Translations under genes and position numbers: made by a program | Notes under the pieces: model-generated | The model's database searches: none | What the model was told of the DNA's origin: nothing | What the model saw: only the letters and a program-made list of their open reading frames with translations | Part shown: positions 18,869 through 27,304 of the stretch, piece after piece | Numbering within the stretch: position 1 is the first letter of the stretch | Layout of the letters: each line of letters opens with the position of its first letter | From: Yoonia sp. I 8.24 | Lineage (GTDB): Bacteria > Pseudomonadota > Alphaproteobacteria > Rhodobacterales > Rhodobacteraceae | DNA length: 64,000 nucleotides | Direction of reading: 5' to 3' | Assembly: GCF_022096995.1 (NCBI RefSeq) | Contig: NZ_JACXGQ010000003.1 | Coordinates: forward strand, 1-64,000

Positions 18869-19006
18869 TTTGTAATCCTTGGCAAGTATTAGTTGCTTGC
18901 TAAGGTCACGTGACGCATTTGGCTTGCTGATGCGTCGGTGCATCTGCCCGCGCGTCCGCATTGTAAAGTGGTCGCAGCCCCAAAAGGCGACGATGTGGCA
19001 CAACAG

Positions 19007-19651
19007 CTACATGACTGATTCAAACGTTTGGCGCAGTGCGACATCCAGATCGTTCATCGTCACGGGTAAGCCAAGATCAACAAGACTTGTGACCCCGTGA
19101 TCCCTGATCCCGCAGGGGACGATGCCGCCAAAGTGGGTCAGGTCTGGATCGACATTAATCGACATGCCGTGAAATGACACCCACCTGCGTAGCCGAATAC
19201 CGAGGGCTGCGATTTTCTCTTCGCGCATCGTGCCGTCGATATTGCGTGGTTTTTCAGGGCGCTCGACCCAGACACCGACCCGGCCTTCGCGGATTTCGCC
19301 CTTGACGTTGAACGTGTCCAGCGTCGCGATTACCCAGTTTTCAAGGTCTTTGACAAATTGGCGCACATCGCGCCCACGCTTTGTTACGTCCAGCATCACA
19401 TAGACTACACGCTGCCCTGGACCATGATAGGTGTATTCGCCGCCACGCCGAGCTTCAAACACAGGAAACCGATTTGGATCAATAAGATCGGCAGCTTTCG
19501 CCGACGTACCCGCCGTATAAAGCGGCGGGTGCTCTAACAGCCAAATACATTCATCGGCCTCACCGCGCGCAATAGCACCCACCCGATTTTCCATGAAATC
19601 CAGCGCCGCTTCATAGTCGGTTAGCCCGTCAGATATGATCCACTCAACCAT
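19007..19651 (-). CDS. lipB: Octanoyl-[acyl-carrier-protein]:protein N-octanoyltransferase
   Basis: Transfers octanoate from ACP to lipoyl domains, the first step of lipoate biosynthesis. 214 residues from the ATG at 19649-19651, which has AGGAGA nine bases upstream; a longer start at 19750 is unlikely. Motifs: [27 protein letters not shown], the lysine stretch [17 protein letters not shown], and IVPCGI with catalytic Cys180. Transcribed away from the tRNA-Leu gene. Confidence 0.96.
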   Translation of the reverse strand: MVEWIISDGLTDYEAALDFMENRVGAIARGEADECIWLLEHPPLYTAGTSAKAADLIDPNRFPVFEARRGGEYTYHGPGQRVVYVMLDVTKRGRDVRQFVKDLENWVIATLDTFNVKGEIREGRVGVWVERPEKPRNIDGTMREEKIAALGIRLRRWVSFHGMSINVDPDLTHFGGIVPCGIRDHGVTSLVDLGLPVTMNDLDVALRQTFESVM

Positions 19652-19790
19652 CGTGTCTTGTCTCCTGTCCTGCCTGATATGGCGGTCACAGCGGAAAATG
19701 TCACCCCCGGTTTCGGATGGCAGCGGAATGTGACGTTTTGCACTTGGCAAGCGGGGAACGCTGCACTAGAAGCGCCCCAGCTAATGACTT

Positions 19791-19877
19791 GCGGTCGTGG
19801 CGGAATTGGTAGACGCGCAGCGTTGAGGTCGCTGTGAGGTAACACTCGTGGGGGTTCGAGTCCCCCCGACCGCACCA
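19791..19877 (+). tRNA. tRNA-Leu (GAG)
   Basis: 87 nt with encoded CCA. Acceptor GCGGTCG/CGACCGC, anticodon stem CAGCG/CGCTG with loop TTGAGGT (anticodon GAG), a long class II variable arm, and T-arm GGGGGTTCGAGTCCCCC. Remains of a tyrosine integrase begin about 95 bp after its 3' end, so it has served as an integration site. Confidence 0.97.
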
Positions 19878-19943
19878 GAACCGCCTCTTGAAGGTGTTGT
19901 TTTTCAAGCATATCATCACATTAGAGCCCCTCCTGAGACACAA

Positions 19944-19964
19944 ATTGGGACACATTGGGGACAC
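19944..19964 (+). repeat. Tandem ATTGGGACAC / ATTGGGGACAC repeat
   Basis: Two near-identical 10-11 bp units lie directly between the tRNA-Leu 3' end and the integrase remnant. Their place fits integrase arm-binding sites or element-end repeats. That role is inferred from position. Confidence 0.45.
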
Positions 19965-19969
19965 TTCGC

Positions 19970-20592
19970 ATGGTTTTAGTGATGAAGCTCAAATACGTTG
20001 ATACTCTTTCAGGGGACCGCAAGCGGTTCCGTAGACGATACCCGAAAGCCGTCGCTGAGGTGCTTGGGGAGTCTGTTTTTCAGGTGGCGATGAAGGCCCG
20101 TGGCGGTGCCGATCTGTTCACCGAGCATGCAAAACTTCTTTCTGAATATGAGAAGATAGTGGCGAAGGCCAAACGCAAGGCTTCTCAAGGGGGGCAACTC
20201 ACACCGATTGAACATTGGCGAGAAGCTGTTGCTGAGGCCGAGGCTTTGGTTAGAGGTATCAGCGGCGTAAGAGTGAAGACGAAGCGCGTCAGGTGCTTGC
20301 TGATGAGCTGATACATCGTGGTGCTGACCCTGTTCTTTATCGCGCTGTGGTCGAGCCTGAAGCGGATGAACCAGCGGTTACAATGCTGGATGCGAAGGAG
20401 ATGTACCGTAAGGAACGCATGGGCGGGGCAACTGGACGCAACCAACTAAACCGTTTGGAGCGTGTTTGCAGGCGTATTGAGGGTTCGCTGGGAGCGCTTA
20501 ACAAGATCGCTTTGGTGGACTTGAAGCGAGAACAAGCAAGGAAACTCAGAGATGATATGCTAGAAGGATGGCGCACCCCTAACGCCCGTTGA
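19970..20592 (+). pseudogene. Tyrosine integrase remnant, N-terminal half, frameshifted
   Basis: Starts MVLVMKLKYVD. The first part has the N-terminal domain common in tRNA-targeting phage/island integrases (GDRKRFRRRYPKAVAEVLG, then a charged helix). Around 20250-20260 the coding frame shifts: the coherent protein continues in another frame as YQRRKSEDEARQVLADEL and then EMYRKERMGG, with the core-binding domain (LDLKREQARKLRDDML-like) up to about 20590. The catalytic C-terminal half (R-H-R-Y) is missing. Non-functional relic of an element that entered at tRNA-Leu. Confidence 0.75.
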
Positions 20593-20596
20593 GATT

Positions 20597-20821
20597 TTGC
20601 GTATCCTAAAAGGACAAGGCGCGTTTTTGCGGGCAGAGCATGAAGCCCGGCGGGTTCTTAATCATGAGCTAGTGCATTGGATTGCCTTTGCCCACCACAA
20701 GCCCGGCAGCATTCCTGAATATAAGGCGCATGGCACTGATGCAAAGCCAGCCACAGGAGAAGCCGCGCAGGCCCGCGCACGCGGCGCAATGATCGCCTGG
20801 GCAATGCAGAATGGGGCATGA
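20597..20821 (+). pseudogene. Unidentified coding fragment after the integrase relic
   Basis: A 74-codon frame (possible TTG start; coherent reading begins slightly before) ending in ARARGAMIAWAMQNGA. It contains NHELVHWIAFAHH, superficially like a zinc-peptidase helix, but no second motif supports that. It replaces the expected catalytic domain of the integrase, so a deletion joined it here. No family recognised; may be the tail of an unrelated gene. Confidence 0.3.
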
Positions 20822-21017
20822 TGTTGGAGGCGGAGGGATGCAAGTGTAGCGAATGGCTGTAAAGAGCCCATTTTGCATAGTTTCTGGAGTGCAGCGAATG
20901 TCGAGACTATAAATTTGGTAAATTCTCACTAAGATGACGGTGTCATCCGTTTCCAGTGCGATTTTTCTGGGCTCAACGGATGCGAAGTTTGGCAGTTCGT
21001 ATGGGCCACCTCAGGAT

Positions 21018-21570
21018 TCATCTCGCCCCCTTAGTCGTCGACATGCGTTCCTTCAATCGTGAAATTGCCTGTGTCGCCTCAGAGTGAAAATGTCGTGTTC
21101 GATCCGAATAGGGGTTCTCGGGACTCATTTCCAAAGCCGCCTTGAACTTATTAGCCGCTGCGAGATGATCTGAATTGTCTGCTGCGGGCTCTGCTTCGCT
21201 AAGTAGGATAGAGAACTTTTCTTGGGTCTCTTCTGCATCAACTAGAACCTACTCAAATTCGGCGTCTGAAAATGATGGCTCCTTTAAAAATGGTATGTAC
21301 GTGTAAACTGGGCTATCGCACTTAGGTTTTTCTGAAATCTCAGCAATCAATCGGCCCAGTTCAGTCCTCGCTCGTTTTCCCGTCCCAGCTGTCACGGCAG
21401 TGCTCAATATGCTGTGTGAGCCGATCTGTCTCGTTCTCACGGCAAACAAGATCTATCGCATCTGACACGCACTGCTTTGCCAAACGGGGCATCCCATTCT
21501 TTTGGAACCATTCCTGTGCTGCGGCAGATTCCGTGTTGCGGATTGCGCGCACTTTGAAGCTGTTTTCCAT
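21018..21570 (-). pseudogene. Broken gene of unknown function (one frameshift, one in-frame stop)
   Basis: A clear start: ATG at 21568-21570 with AGGAG nine bases upstream, reading MENSFKVRAIRNTESAAAQ. The frame runs to about 21361-21440, where a shift is needed to continue as RARTELGRLIAEISEKP. An in-frame TAG at 21249-21251 follows, after which a coherent sequence (VLVDAEETQEKFSILLSEAE) continues to the stop at 21018-21020. The protein would be about 180 residues, helical and acidic. No family recognised. Confidence 0.5.
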
Positions 21571-21659
21571 CAATGTTGCTCCTGGGATCGGCTTGTTTAG
21601 AAGACCAACCTGAGAACGCATCATAAGAGAGGACACCGTGCCAAGCGGGATGCCAGCGT

Positions 21660-22150
21660 AAGAACGCGGCGACGTTCGACGTATTCTCTCATAAGCCGTG
21701 ATCACTGATGCGTTGTTCGTCTCAATAATCCGATCCAGCTAGCTATCCAATTGCTTGTCCGTCTGGTCGATCTCACGCTTGAGATCATCTCTTTTGGCAT
21801 TTGCATGTGCAAGTGGCTGGTTCCGTGCGTCCTTGAGCATCTGTGTGACGAGTGCCACGATGCTCTTTGACGGGTCGGTGAAGCGCTGCAAAGGCCTCAT
21901 TACTGCCCTTGCCTGAAGTTCGTTCTAACGACCACAATGCGGGACAGCCCAGAATTGTGCACCTGCAGCTATTACTGATGCAGCATTTCTTCGCATGCGC
22001 GGCACTTGTTTCGTCGCATCGCAGCCTAGGTCTCGGGCGCTGCCGTTCAGCACATAGATTGTCTCTAAACTGGAGCCGCCCTTTCGCTGTTTTGTAGCAC
22101 AAAAAACAGAGTGCAGGAGGGACTGGCCATTTGTAATCACGTTTCAGCGG
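21660..22150 (-). pseudogene. Serine recombinase remnant (zinc-ribbon/coiled-coil end)
   Basis: Reading the minus strand across frames gives LQRFTDPSKSIVALVTQMLKD, then KRDDLKREIDQTDKQLDS, a TAG stop at 21739-21741, and LDRIIETNNASVITAYERIRR. This is the coiled-coil region that follows the zinc ribbon in large serine site-specific recombinases; the stop sits where family members have a leucine before LDRI. The resolvase catalytic domain is absent, cut off before the intact ABC gene at 22269. Frameshifts make the upstream part hard to read. A second, independent recombinase relic inside the tRNA-bounded region. Confidence 0.6.
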
Positions 22151-22268
22151 CGGTTTACCGAAAATACTATTGCTTTCAGTCTTAAACCCCGTTTTTGCAA
22201 GCATCTTGCGCAAACATATTACTTTTGGGATCAACCTATAGCGTCGCTGTACCCGCTCTCATGTGCTA

Positions 22269-23906
22269 TCAGTTTCCGGCGCTCTCTATTTTGCGGGTTG
22301 AGATGACATTTTCCAACCAACCTAGTTTCATCTCGGGCACCGAAGACAGCAACAGATCCGTGTAGTCGTCAAAGGGTGGTGTCAGAACTTCGGATTTTGG
22401 ACCGTAGCGTGCGAGTTTGCCAAGGTGCATGACCGCAATGGAGTCCGCGATGGCTTTGACCGTCGCAAGGTCATGTGTGATGAAGAAATAAGCGACGTTT
22501 TCGCGGGCTTGCAAGTCGAGCAAAAGCTTCAAAATGCCATCCGCCACTAAGGGGTCCAATGCGCTGGTCACCTCGTCACAGATGATCACTTTGGGCTGAG
22601 CAGCAAGCGCGCGGGCAATGCAGACCCGCTGCTTTTGCCCGCCGGACAACTCAGCCGGGTAGCGATCTGCCATTTCTGCGGGCAGTTCGATCTTTTCCAA
22701 TAGCTCAGCAATCTTGTCTTTCAGCGCCTTACCTTTGATGCCGAAATAGAATTCTATCGGCCTTCCGATAATGGTACCGACCGATTGGCGCGGGTTCATC
22801 GCTGTATCGGCCATCTGATAGATCATTTGAATGTCGCGTAGATCATCCAATGGTCGGGCGTCTTGTGATTGCGTGAGCGGCCGACCTTCGAAAGTGATCT
22901 GACCAGATTGAGGAGGCAATAGGCCGGTCAAGACCCTTGCCAACGTAGATTTTCCCGATCCGCTTTCGCCCACGACCGCAAGCGTTTGTCCGGCGTAGAT
23001 ATCGACAGAGACATCATTCAGGACGATGTGGTTTTTGCTGTATCCGGCTACGATGTTTTCCATCCGAATGATCGGTTCGGCCGTCGCTTTCTGTTCCTCA
23101 TGTTGAATCGACCGCACAGAGATGAGCGACCGGGTGTAGTCTTCTTGAGGGGCTTCGATGATCTGCTTGGTCGCGCCATGCTCGACCTTCTTACCGTTGC
23201 GCAGCACCATGATCTCGTCAGCCACTTGTGCCACGACGGCAAGGTCATGAGTGATGTACAGTGCCGCGACCCCTGTGAGACGGATGGCGTTCTTGATCGC
23301 TGCCAAGACGTCTATCTGGGTGGTCACATCAAGGGCCGTGGTCGGTTCGTCAAAGACGATTAAGTCAGGTTGCGGGCATAGTGCCATAGCCGTCATGACG
23401 CGCTGCAACTGTCCGCCTGAAACCTGATGCGGATACCGGGATCCGATGTTTTCAGGGTCCGGCAGGCTAAGTGCTGCAAAAAGCTCTTTTGCGCGCGCTT
23501 CGGCTTCAGGCCGTGTTGCCAACCCGTGCTCCAACGTGGCCTCAATGACTTGATCGATGAGCCGATGCGCAGGATTAAACCCAGCAGCAGCGGATTGTGA
23601 AACATAACAAACCTCATGGCCACGCATGCCGTTCAAACCTGCGCGATTTAAAGTCAGAATATCACGACCATTGATGTAGACCTCACCGCCGGTGATCTCG
23701 ATGCCACCGCGGCCGTAAGCCAGTGAAGACAAGCCGATTGTCGATTTTCCAGCGCCCGATTCACCGATCAGACCAAGGACTTTGCCCTTCTCCAACGTTG
23801 TTGAAACGCCATGGACAATGGTGATGTCACGTTTGGGTTTGCCAGGTTCACGGACCGTCACTCCGATTTTCAGGTCACGGATATCTAGGAAGGTCTCAGT
23901 TGCCAC
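22269..23906 (-). CDS. Peptide ABC transporter, fused dual ATP-binding protein (DppD-DppF type)
   Basis: 545 residues with two complete ABC domains. The first has Walker A GESGAGKST at 48-56, signature VSGGQLQR and Walker B LIVFDEPTTALD. The second has GESGSGKST, signature LSGGQKQR and Walker B VIICDEVTSALD (V replacing the usual P). Each is followed by an oligopeptide-type extension. Powers uptake by the two permeases encoded just upstream. Last gene of a five-gene operon; its start overlaps the end of the preceding permease gene by 11 bp. Confidence 0.95.
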   Translation of the reverse strand: MATETFLDIRDLKIGVTVREPGKPKRDITIVHGVSTTLEKGKVLGLIGESGAGKSTIGLSSLAYGRGGIEITGGEVYINGRDILTLNRAGLNGMRGHEVCYVSQSAAAGFNPAHRLIDQVIEATLEHGLATRPEAEARAKELFAALSLPDPENIGSRYPHQVSGGQLQRVMTAMALCPQPDLIVFDEPTTALDVTTQIDVLAAIKNAIRLTGVAALYITHDLAVVAQVADEIMVLRNGKKVEHGATKQIIEAPQEDYTRSLISVRSIQHEEQKATAEPIIRMENIVAGYSKNHIVLNDVSVDIYAGQTLAVVGESGSGKSTLARVLTGLLPPQSGQITFEGRPLTQSQDARPLDDLRDIQMIYQMADTAMNPRQSVGTIIGRPIEFYFGIKGKALKDKIAELLEKIELPAEMADRYPAELSGGQKQRVCIARALAAQPKVIICDEVTSALDPLVADGILKLLLDLQARENVAYFFITHDLATVKAIADSIAVMHLGKLARYGPKSEVLTPPFDDYTDLLLSSVPEMKLGWLENVISTRKIESAGN

Positions 23907-24723
23907 CCCGGCCTCCTTTCAGGTCAGTTGCTCGGTTCAAAATCCAATCCGCGATCAAATTGACGGATATCGCGAGCACCGCAATCGCGCCCGCTGGGAT
24001 CAAAGCAGCGGGGATGCCAAAAATGATGCCATCCTTATTTTCTTTTACCATGCCGCCCCAATCAGCCTCGGGTGGTTGAATACCCAGACCAAGGAAGGAC
24101 AGCGCCGACAAGAACAATACCATGAAGATAAACCTCAGGCCGAGTTCGGCGATCAAAGTCGACATTGCATTGGGCAATATTTCACGCGTGATGATCCACA
24201 TGCGCCCTTCACCGCGCAGTTTTGCGGCTTCGACGAAATCCATCACATTCACATCGACGGCAACTGCGCGTGCCAAACGAAACACGCGCGTCGCGTCCAA
24301 TATGCCCATGACAAGGATCAAGGTCAGGATGCTTGCTGGCAGGACTGACAACACGACCAACGCGAAAATCAACGTTGGAATCGACATCAGTAAATCAACG
24401 CTGCGCGACAGGGCTTGATCGGTCCACCCCCCTGCGACTGCTGCGGTCATGCCCAGCATCGCCCCCAAGGTAAATGAAACGATGGTGGCGAGCGCCGCAA
24501 TCGTCAGCGTGGTCCGCGCACCGTAGATCATGCGCGAAAGTAGGTCTCGCCCAAGGTTATCGGTGCCAAGCCAGTGATCCGATGACATCGGGTCCCAAAC
24601 GCCGCCGACAATATCAGCCATGCCATATGGGGCGATGAGAGGGGCAAAAACTGCTGCAAACGCAAAAAGGCTGGTCGAGATGATACCGATCCATGCACTT
24701 ATGGGAATTGTTCTCAGGTCCAT
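23896..24723 (-). CDS. Peptide ABC transporter permease (DppC type)
   Basis: 275 residues with about six membrane segments. The EAA loop is visible as EAAKLRGEGRMWIITREILPNAMSTLI, split by a small-residue pattern, around residues 165-190. ATG at 24721-24723 follows TAGGAGAG at good spacing; a GTG one codon earlier is possible. The N-terminal DppC-type segment ending in GTDNLGRDLLSRMIYGAR is present. Heterodimer partner of the next upstream permease. Confidence 0.94.
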   Translation of the reverse strand: MDLRTIPISAWIGIISTSLFAFAAVFAPLIAPYGMADIVGGVWDPMSSDHWLGTDNLGRDLLSRMIYGARTTLTIAALATIVSFTLGAMLGMTAAVAGGWTDQALSRSVDLLMSIPTLIFALVVLSVLPASILTLILVMGILDATRVFRLARAVAVDVNVMDFVEAAKLRGEGRMWIITREILPNAMSTLIAELGLRFIFMVLFLSALSFLGLGIQPPEADWGGMVKENKDGIIFGIPAALIPAGAIAVLAISVNLIADWILNRATDLKGGRGGN

Positions 24724-24732
24724 CACGCTCTC

Positions 24733-25689
24733 CTATTTGGGATGCCGCAAGCGCGGGTTGGACAAAACGGATACCACATCGGCAATCAAATTCAGCCCGA
24801 TGTAAATCGCTGCAAAGATGATCCCGCAGGCCTGCACCACAGGTACATCGCGTTTTGAGACATGGTCGACCAAATATTGGCCCATGCCAGGATAGACGAA
24901 AATTACCTCAACCACGACGACGCCAACGATGAGGTATGCCATGTTCAACATCACGACATTGACGACAGGCGAGATTGCGTTGGGCAGTGCATGTTTGCGA
25001 ATGATTTTGAACGTGCTCAATCCCTTTAACTCAGCCGTCTCAATATAAGCGGATTGCATCACGTTCAAAATCGCAGCGCGCGTCATTCGCATCATATGTG
25101 CAAGGACAACCAAAGTCAGCGTCAGCGCAGGTAAAACGACGGCCATCAGGCGGTCACCAAAAGCCATGCCTTCATAGACGGTGGCGACAGTTGGGAACCA
25201 TCCCAGTTTGACGCCAAAGACGAGGATAAGGAGATAGCCAATGAAAAATTCTGGCAATGAAATAGAGGCCAAAGTGGTCGCTGATATCAGCTTGTCGGGC
25301 CAGCGATCCTTGAACCGCACAGCCAGCAGTCCAAGCAAAATTGCGATTGGAACCGAGATCACAGCGGCTACGGCGGCCAGAAACAGCGTATTGCCAAGGC
25401 GTTGTGCGACGGCGGATGAAATGTCGGTTCCACTGGTCAAGGCCGTGCCTAGGTCGCCTGTCGCGATGCCGCCCAACCAGCTGAAATAGCGCGTCACGGC
25501 GGGTTCGCTCAGGCCGAGTTCAGCGCGCAAATTGGCAAGGCTTTCAGGTGTCGCGGACTGGCCAAGAATGGACTGCGCGACGTCACCCGGCAAAATCTCG
25601 GTACCAGCAAAGATCAGGGCCGAGACTGCCAAAAGAAGCAGAAACCCCAGCGCGATGCGCTGGGAAATCAATTTCAATGCGAGGCCCAT
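24733..25689 (-). CDS. Peptide ABC transporter permease (DppB type)
   Basis: 318 residues. Typical DppB opening LISQRIALGFLLLLAVSALIFAGTEILPGD, then the EAA loop ETAELKGLSTFKIIRKHALPNA. About six membrane helices. Starts one base after the binding-protein stop, so translation is coupled. Function known from the family; peptide specificity not readable. Confidence 0.94.
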   Translation of the reverse strand: MGLALKLISQRIALGFLLLLAVSALIFAGTEILPGDVAQSILGQSATPESLANLRAELGLSEPAVTRYFSWLGGIATGDLGTALTSGTDISSAVAQRLGNTLFLAAVAAVISVPIAILLGLLAVRFKDRWPDKLISATTLASISLPEFFIGYLLILVFGVKLGWFPTVATVYEGMAFGDRLMAVVLPALTLTLVVLAHMMRMTRAAILNVMQSAYIETAELKGLSTFKIIRKHALPNAISPVVNVVMLNMAYLIVGVVVVEVIFVYPGMGQYLVDHVSKRDVPVVQACGIIFAAIYIGLNLIADVVSVLSNPRLRHPK

Positions 25690-25690
25690 A

Positions 25691-27274
25691 TCAGCCTGCT
25701 ACCCACATTTTCATGGGAGCATAGAAGTTCATCAGATCGAAGCCTTTGCTTGGCCCCCAACCTGCAACCTTGTCAGATGTCGCATCAATGAAGTTGTTAA
25801 ACATCGGACAGATCAAGCCGCCTTCTTCGCTAACAATGGTGCCCATATCAGCATACATCCCCGTGCGCTTGGCCGTGTCTAGTTCGCCGCGTGCAGCGAT
25901 CAAAAGCTGGTCAAACTGTTCGTTGAAGAACCGTGTGTCATTCCAGTCGGCGGTGGACAGGTAGGCTGTGGAATACATCGCATCTTGCGTTGCACGGCCG
26001 CCCCAATAGCTGGTGCAGAAGGGCTGCTTGTTCCAGACCTCAGACCAGTAGCCATCACTTGGTTCACGGCTGATATCAAGCGTGATCCCAGCTGCTGCTG
26101 CACTTTGCTGGAACAGTTGCGCCGCATCTGGCGCGCCGGGGAACGAGTTGTCAGATGTGCGTAGCAAGACGCTGCCTTCGTGCCCGGAGGCATTGAAGTG
26201 AAATGCAGCTTTGTCGGGATCATAGCTGCGCTGTTCCATCTCGGAGAAAAGCGGATAGCTTGTGTTGATCGGCGTGTCATTCCCGATGGAGCCGTTTCCA
26301 AAGAGGATCTTATCAACCATCTCCTCTCGGTTCATCGCGTATTTCAACGCCAAGCGCAGGTCTTTGTTGTCAAACGGTGCCGTGTTGGCGTGCATGATAA
26401 AGACGTAGTGCCCCGCGCTAGGCACAGAATGCACAGTGACGCCATTCATACGTGCAACAAGCGATGCGACTTTTGGCGGAATGCGGCTACACATATCAAC
26501 CTGACCAGATTGCAGCGCCGCAACGCGGGCGGTGTCGTCGTTAATCACGGTTATCTCAATCGTGCTGGCATGGCCCAGATCAGGGTTCCAGTAATCAGGG
26601 TTCTTCTCAGCCACAAAACGCACGCCGGGCTCTGCACTGACGATTGTATAAGGGCCTGTACCAATTGCGGCGGCAGGATCTTCTTTGCCACCACCGGGTT
26701 GGATCATCAGGTGATAGTCGGTCAGCAAGTAGGGAAGGTCGGCGTTGGGACCATCTAGCTCGATGATGAACGCATTTCCATCAGTGCGCATCGCGCTGAT
26801 GCTGCCCAGAAGACCCAATGCGCCGGAGGAAGAATCCTCGCCGGCATGGCGCTCAATTGTGGCCATAACATCATCGGCCGTTAGAGTCTTTCCGTTCGAG
26901 AAAGTTACTCCATCGCGGATCTGGAAAGTCCAAGTTTTCGCATCTGCAGAAGCCTCAAATGCAGTAGCCAGTTTCATTTCTAAGCCACCCTCGGCATCCA
27001 GCTCTACCAACGGTTCACCCCAAAGCCGGTTGACTTGCGTCGCCGTAGAGTTTGCTGCCAATGCTGGATCAAGACTGTCCGTCGAGGCTCCACCATCGAT
27101 GGCGACCTTGATCGTGCCGCCCTTGATCGCCCCTTGCGCCATAACTGCACTGCCCAACAAGCTACTTGCCGTCGCAGCAGTGAGACCCAATGCGCCAGCA
27201 CGGCCCATAAAGCTGCGGCGATCCAAACGATGCTTTGCGACCTGTTTGCTTAAATATTTCAGTTCATCATTCAT
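25691..27274 (-). CDS. Peptide ABC transporter substrate-binding protein
   Basis: 527 residues, family 5 extracellular solute-binding protein. Tat-type signal: LDRRSFMGRAGALGL with the twin arginines at 19-20, ending AVMAQG. The SBP_bac_5 pattern is present (LVELDAEGGLEMKLATAFEAS; RDGVTFSNGKTLTADDV). Delivers peptides or similar ligands to the DppB/C-type permeases. Thirty bases downstream of the CocE-type hydrolase. Confidence 0.94.
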   Translation of the reverse strand: MNDELKYLSKQVAKHRLDRRSFMGRAGALGLTAATASSLLGSAVMAQGAIKGGTIKVAIDGGASTDSLDPALAANSTATQVNRLWGEPLVELDAEGGLEMKLATAFEASADAKTWTFQIRDGVTFSNGKTLTADDVMATIERHAGEDSSSGALGLLGSISAMRTDGNAFIIELDGPNADLPYLLTDYHLMIQPGGGKEDPAAAIGTGPYTIVSAEPGVRFVAEKNPDYWNPDLGHASTIEITVINDDTARVAALQSGQVDMCSRIPPKVASLVARMNGVTVHSVPSAGHYVFIMHANTAPFDNKDLRLALKYAMNREEMVDKILFGNGSIGNDTPINTSYPLFSEMEQRSYDPDKAAFHFNASGHEGSVLLRTSDNSFPGAPDAAQLFQQSAAAAGITLDISREPSDGYWSEVWNKQPFCTSYWGGRATQDAMYSTAYLSTADWNDTRFFNEQFDQLLIAARGELDTAKRTGMYADMGTIVSEEGGLICPMFNNFIDATSDKVAGWGPSKGFDLMNFYAPMKMWVAG

Positions 27275-27304
27275 TTTTGATACCTCTTATCTGTCAGTCT
27301 TGGT

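Noticed and set aside
20593..22268. Direct repeat of the tRNA-Leu 3' end as a downstream attachment site
   Set aside because: Looked for GGTTCGAGTCC and GACCGCACCA copies up to the ABC operon and saw none; the right end of the element seems lost or lies outside.
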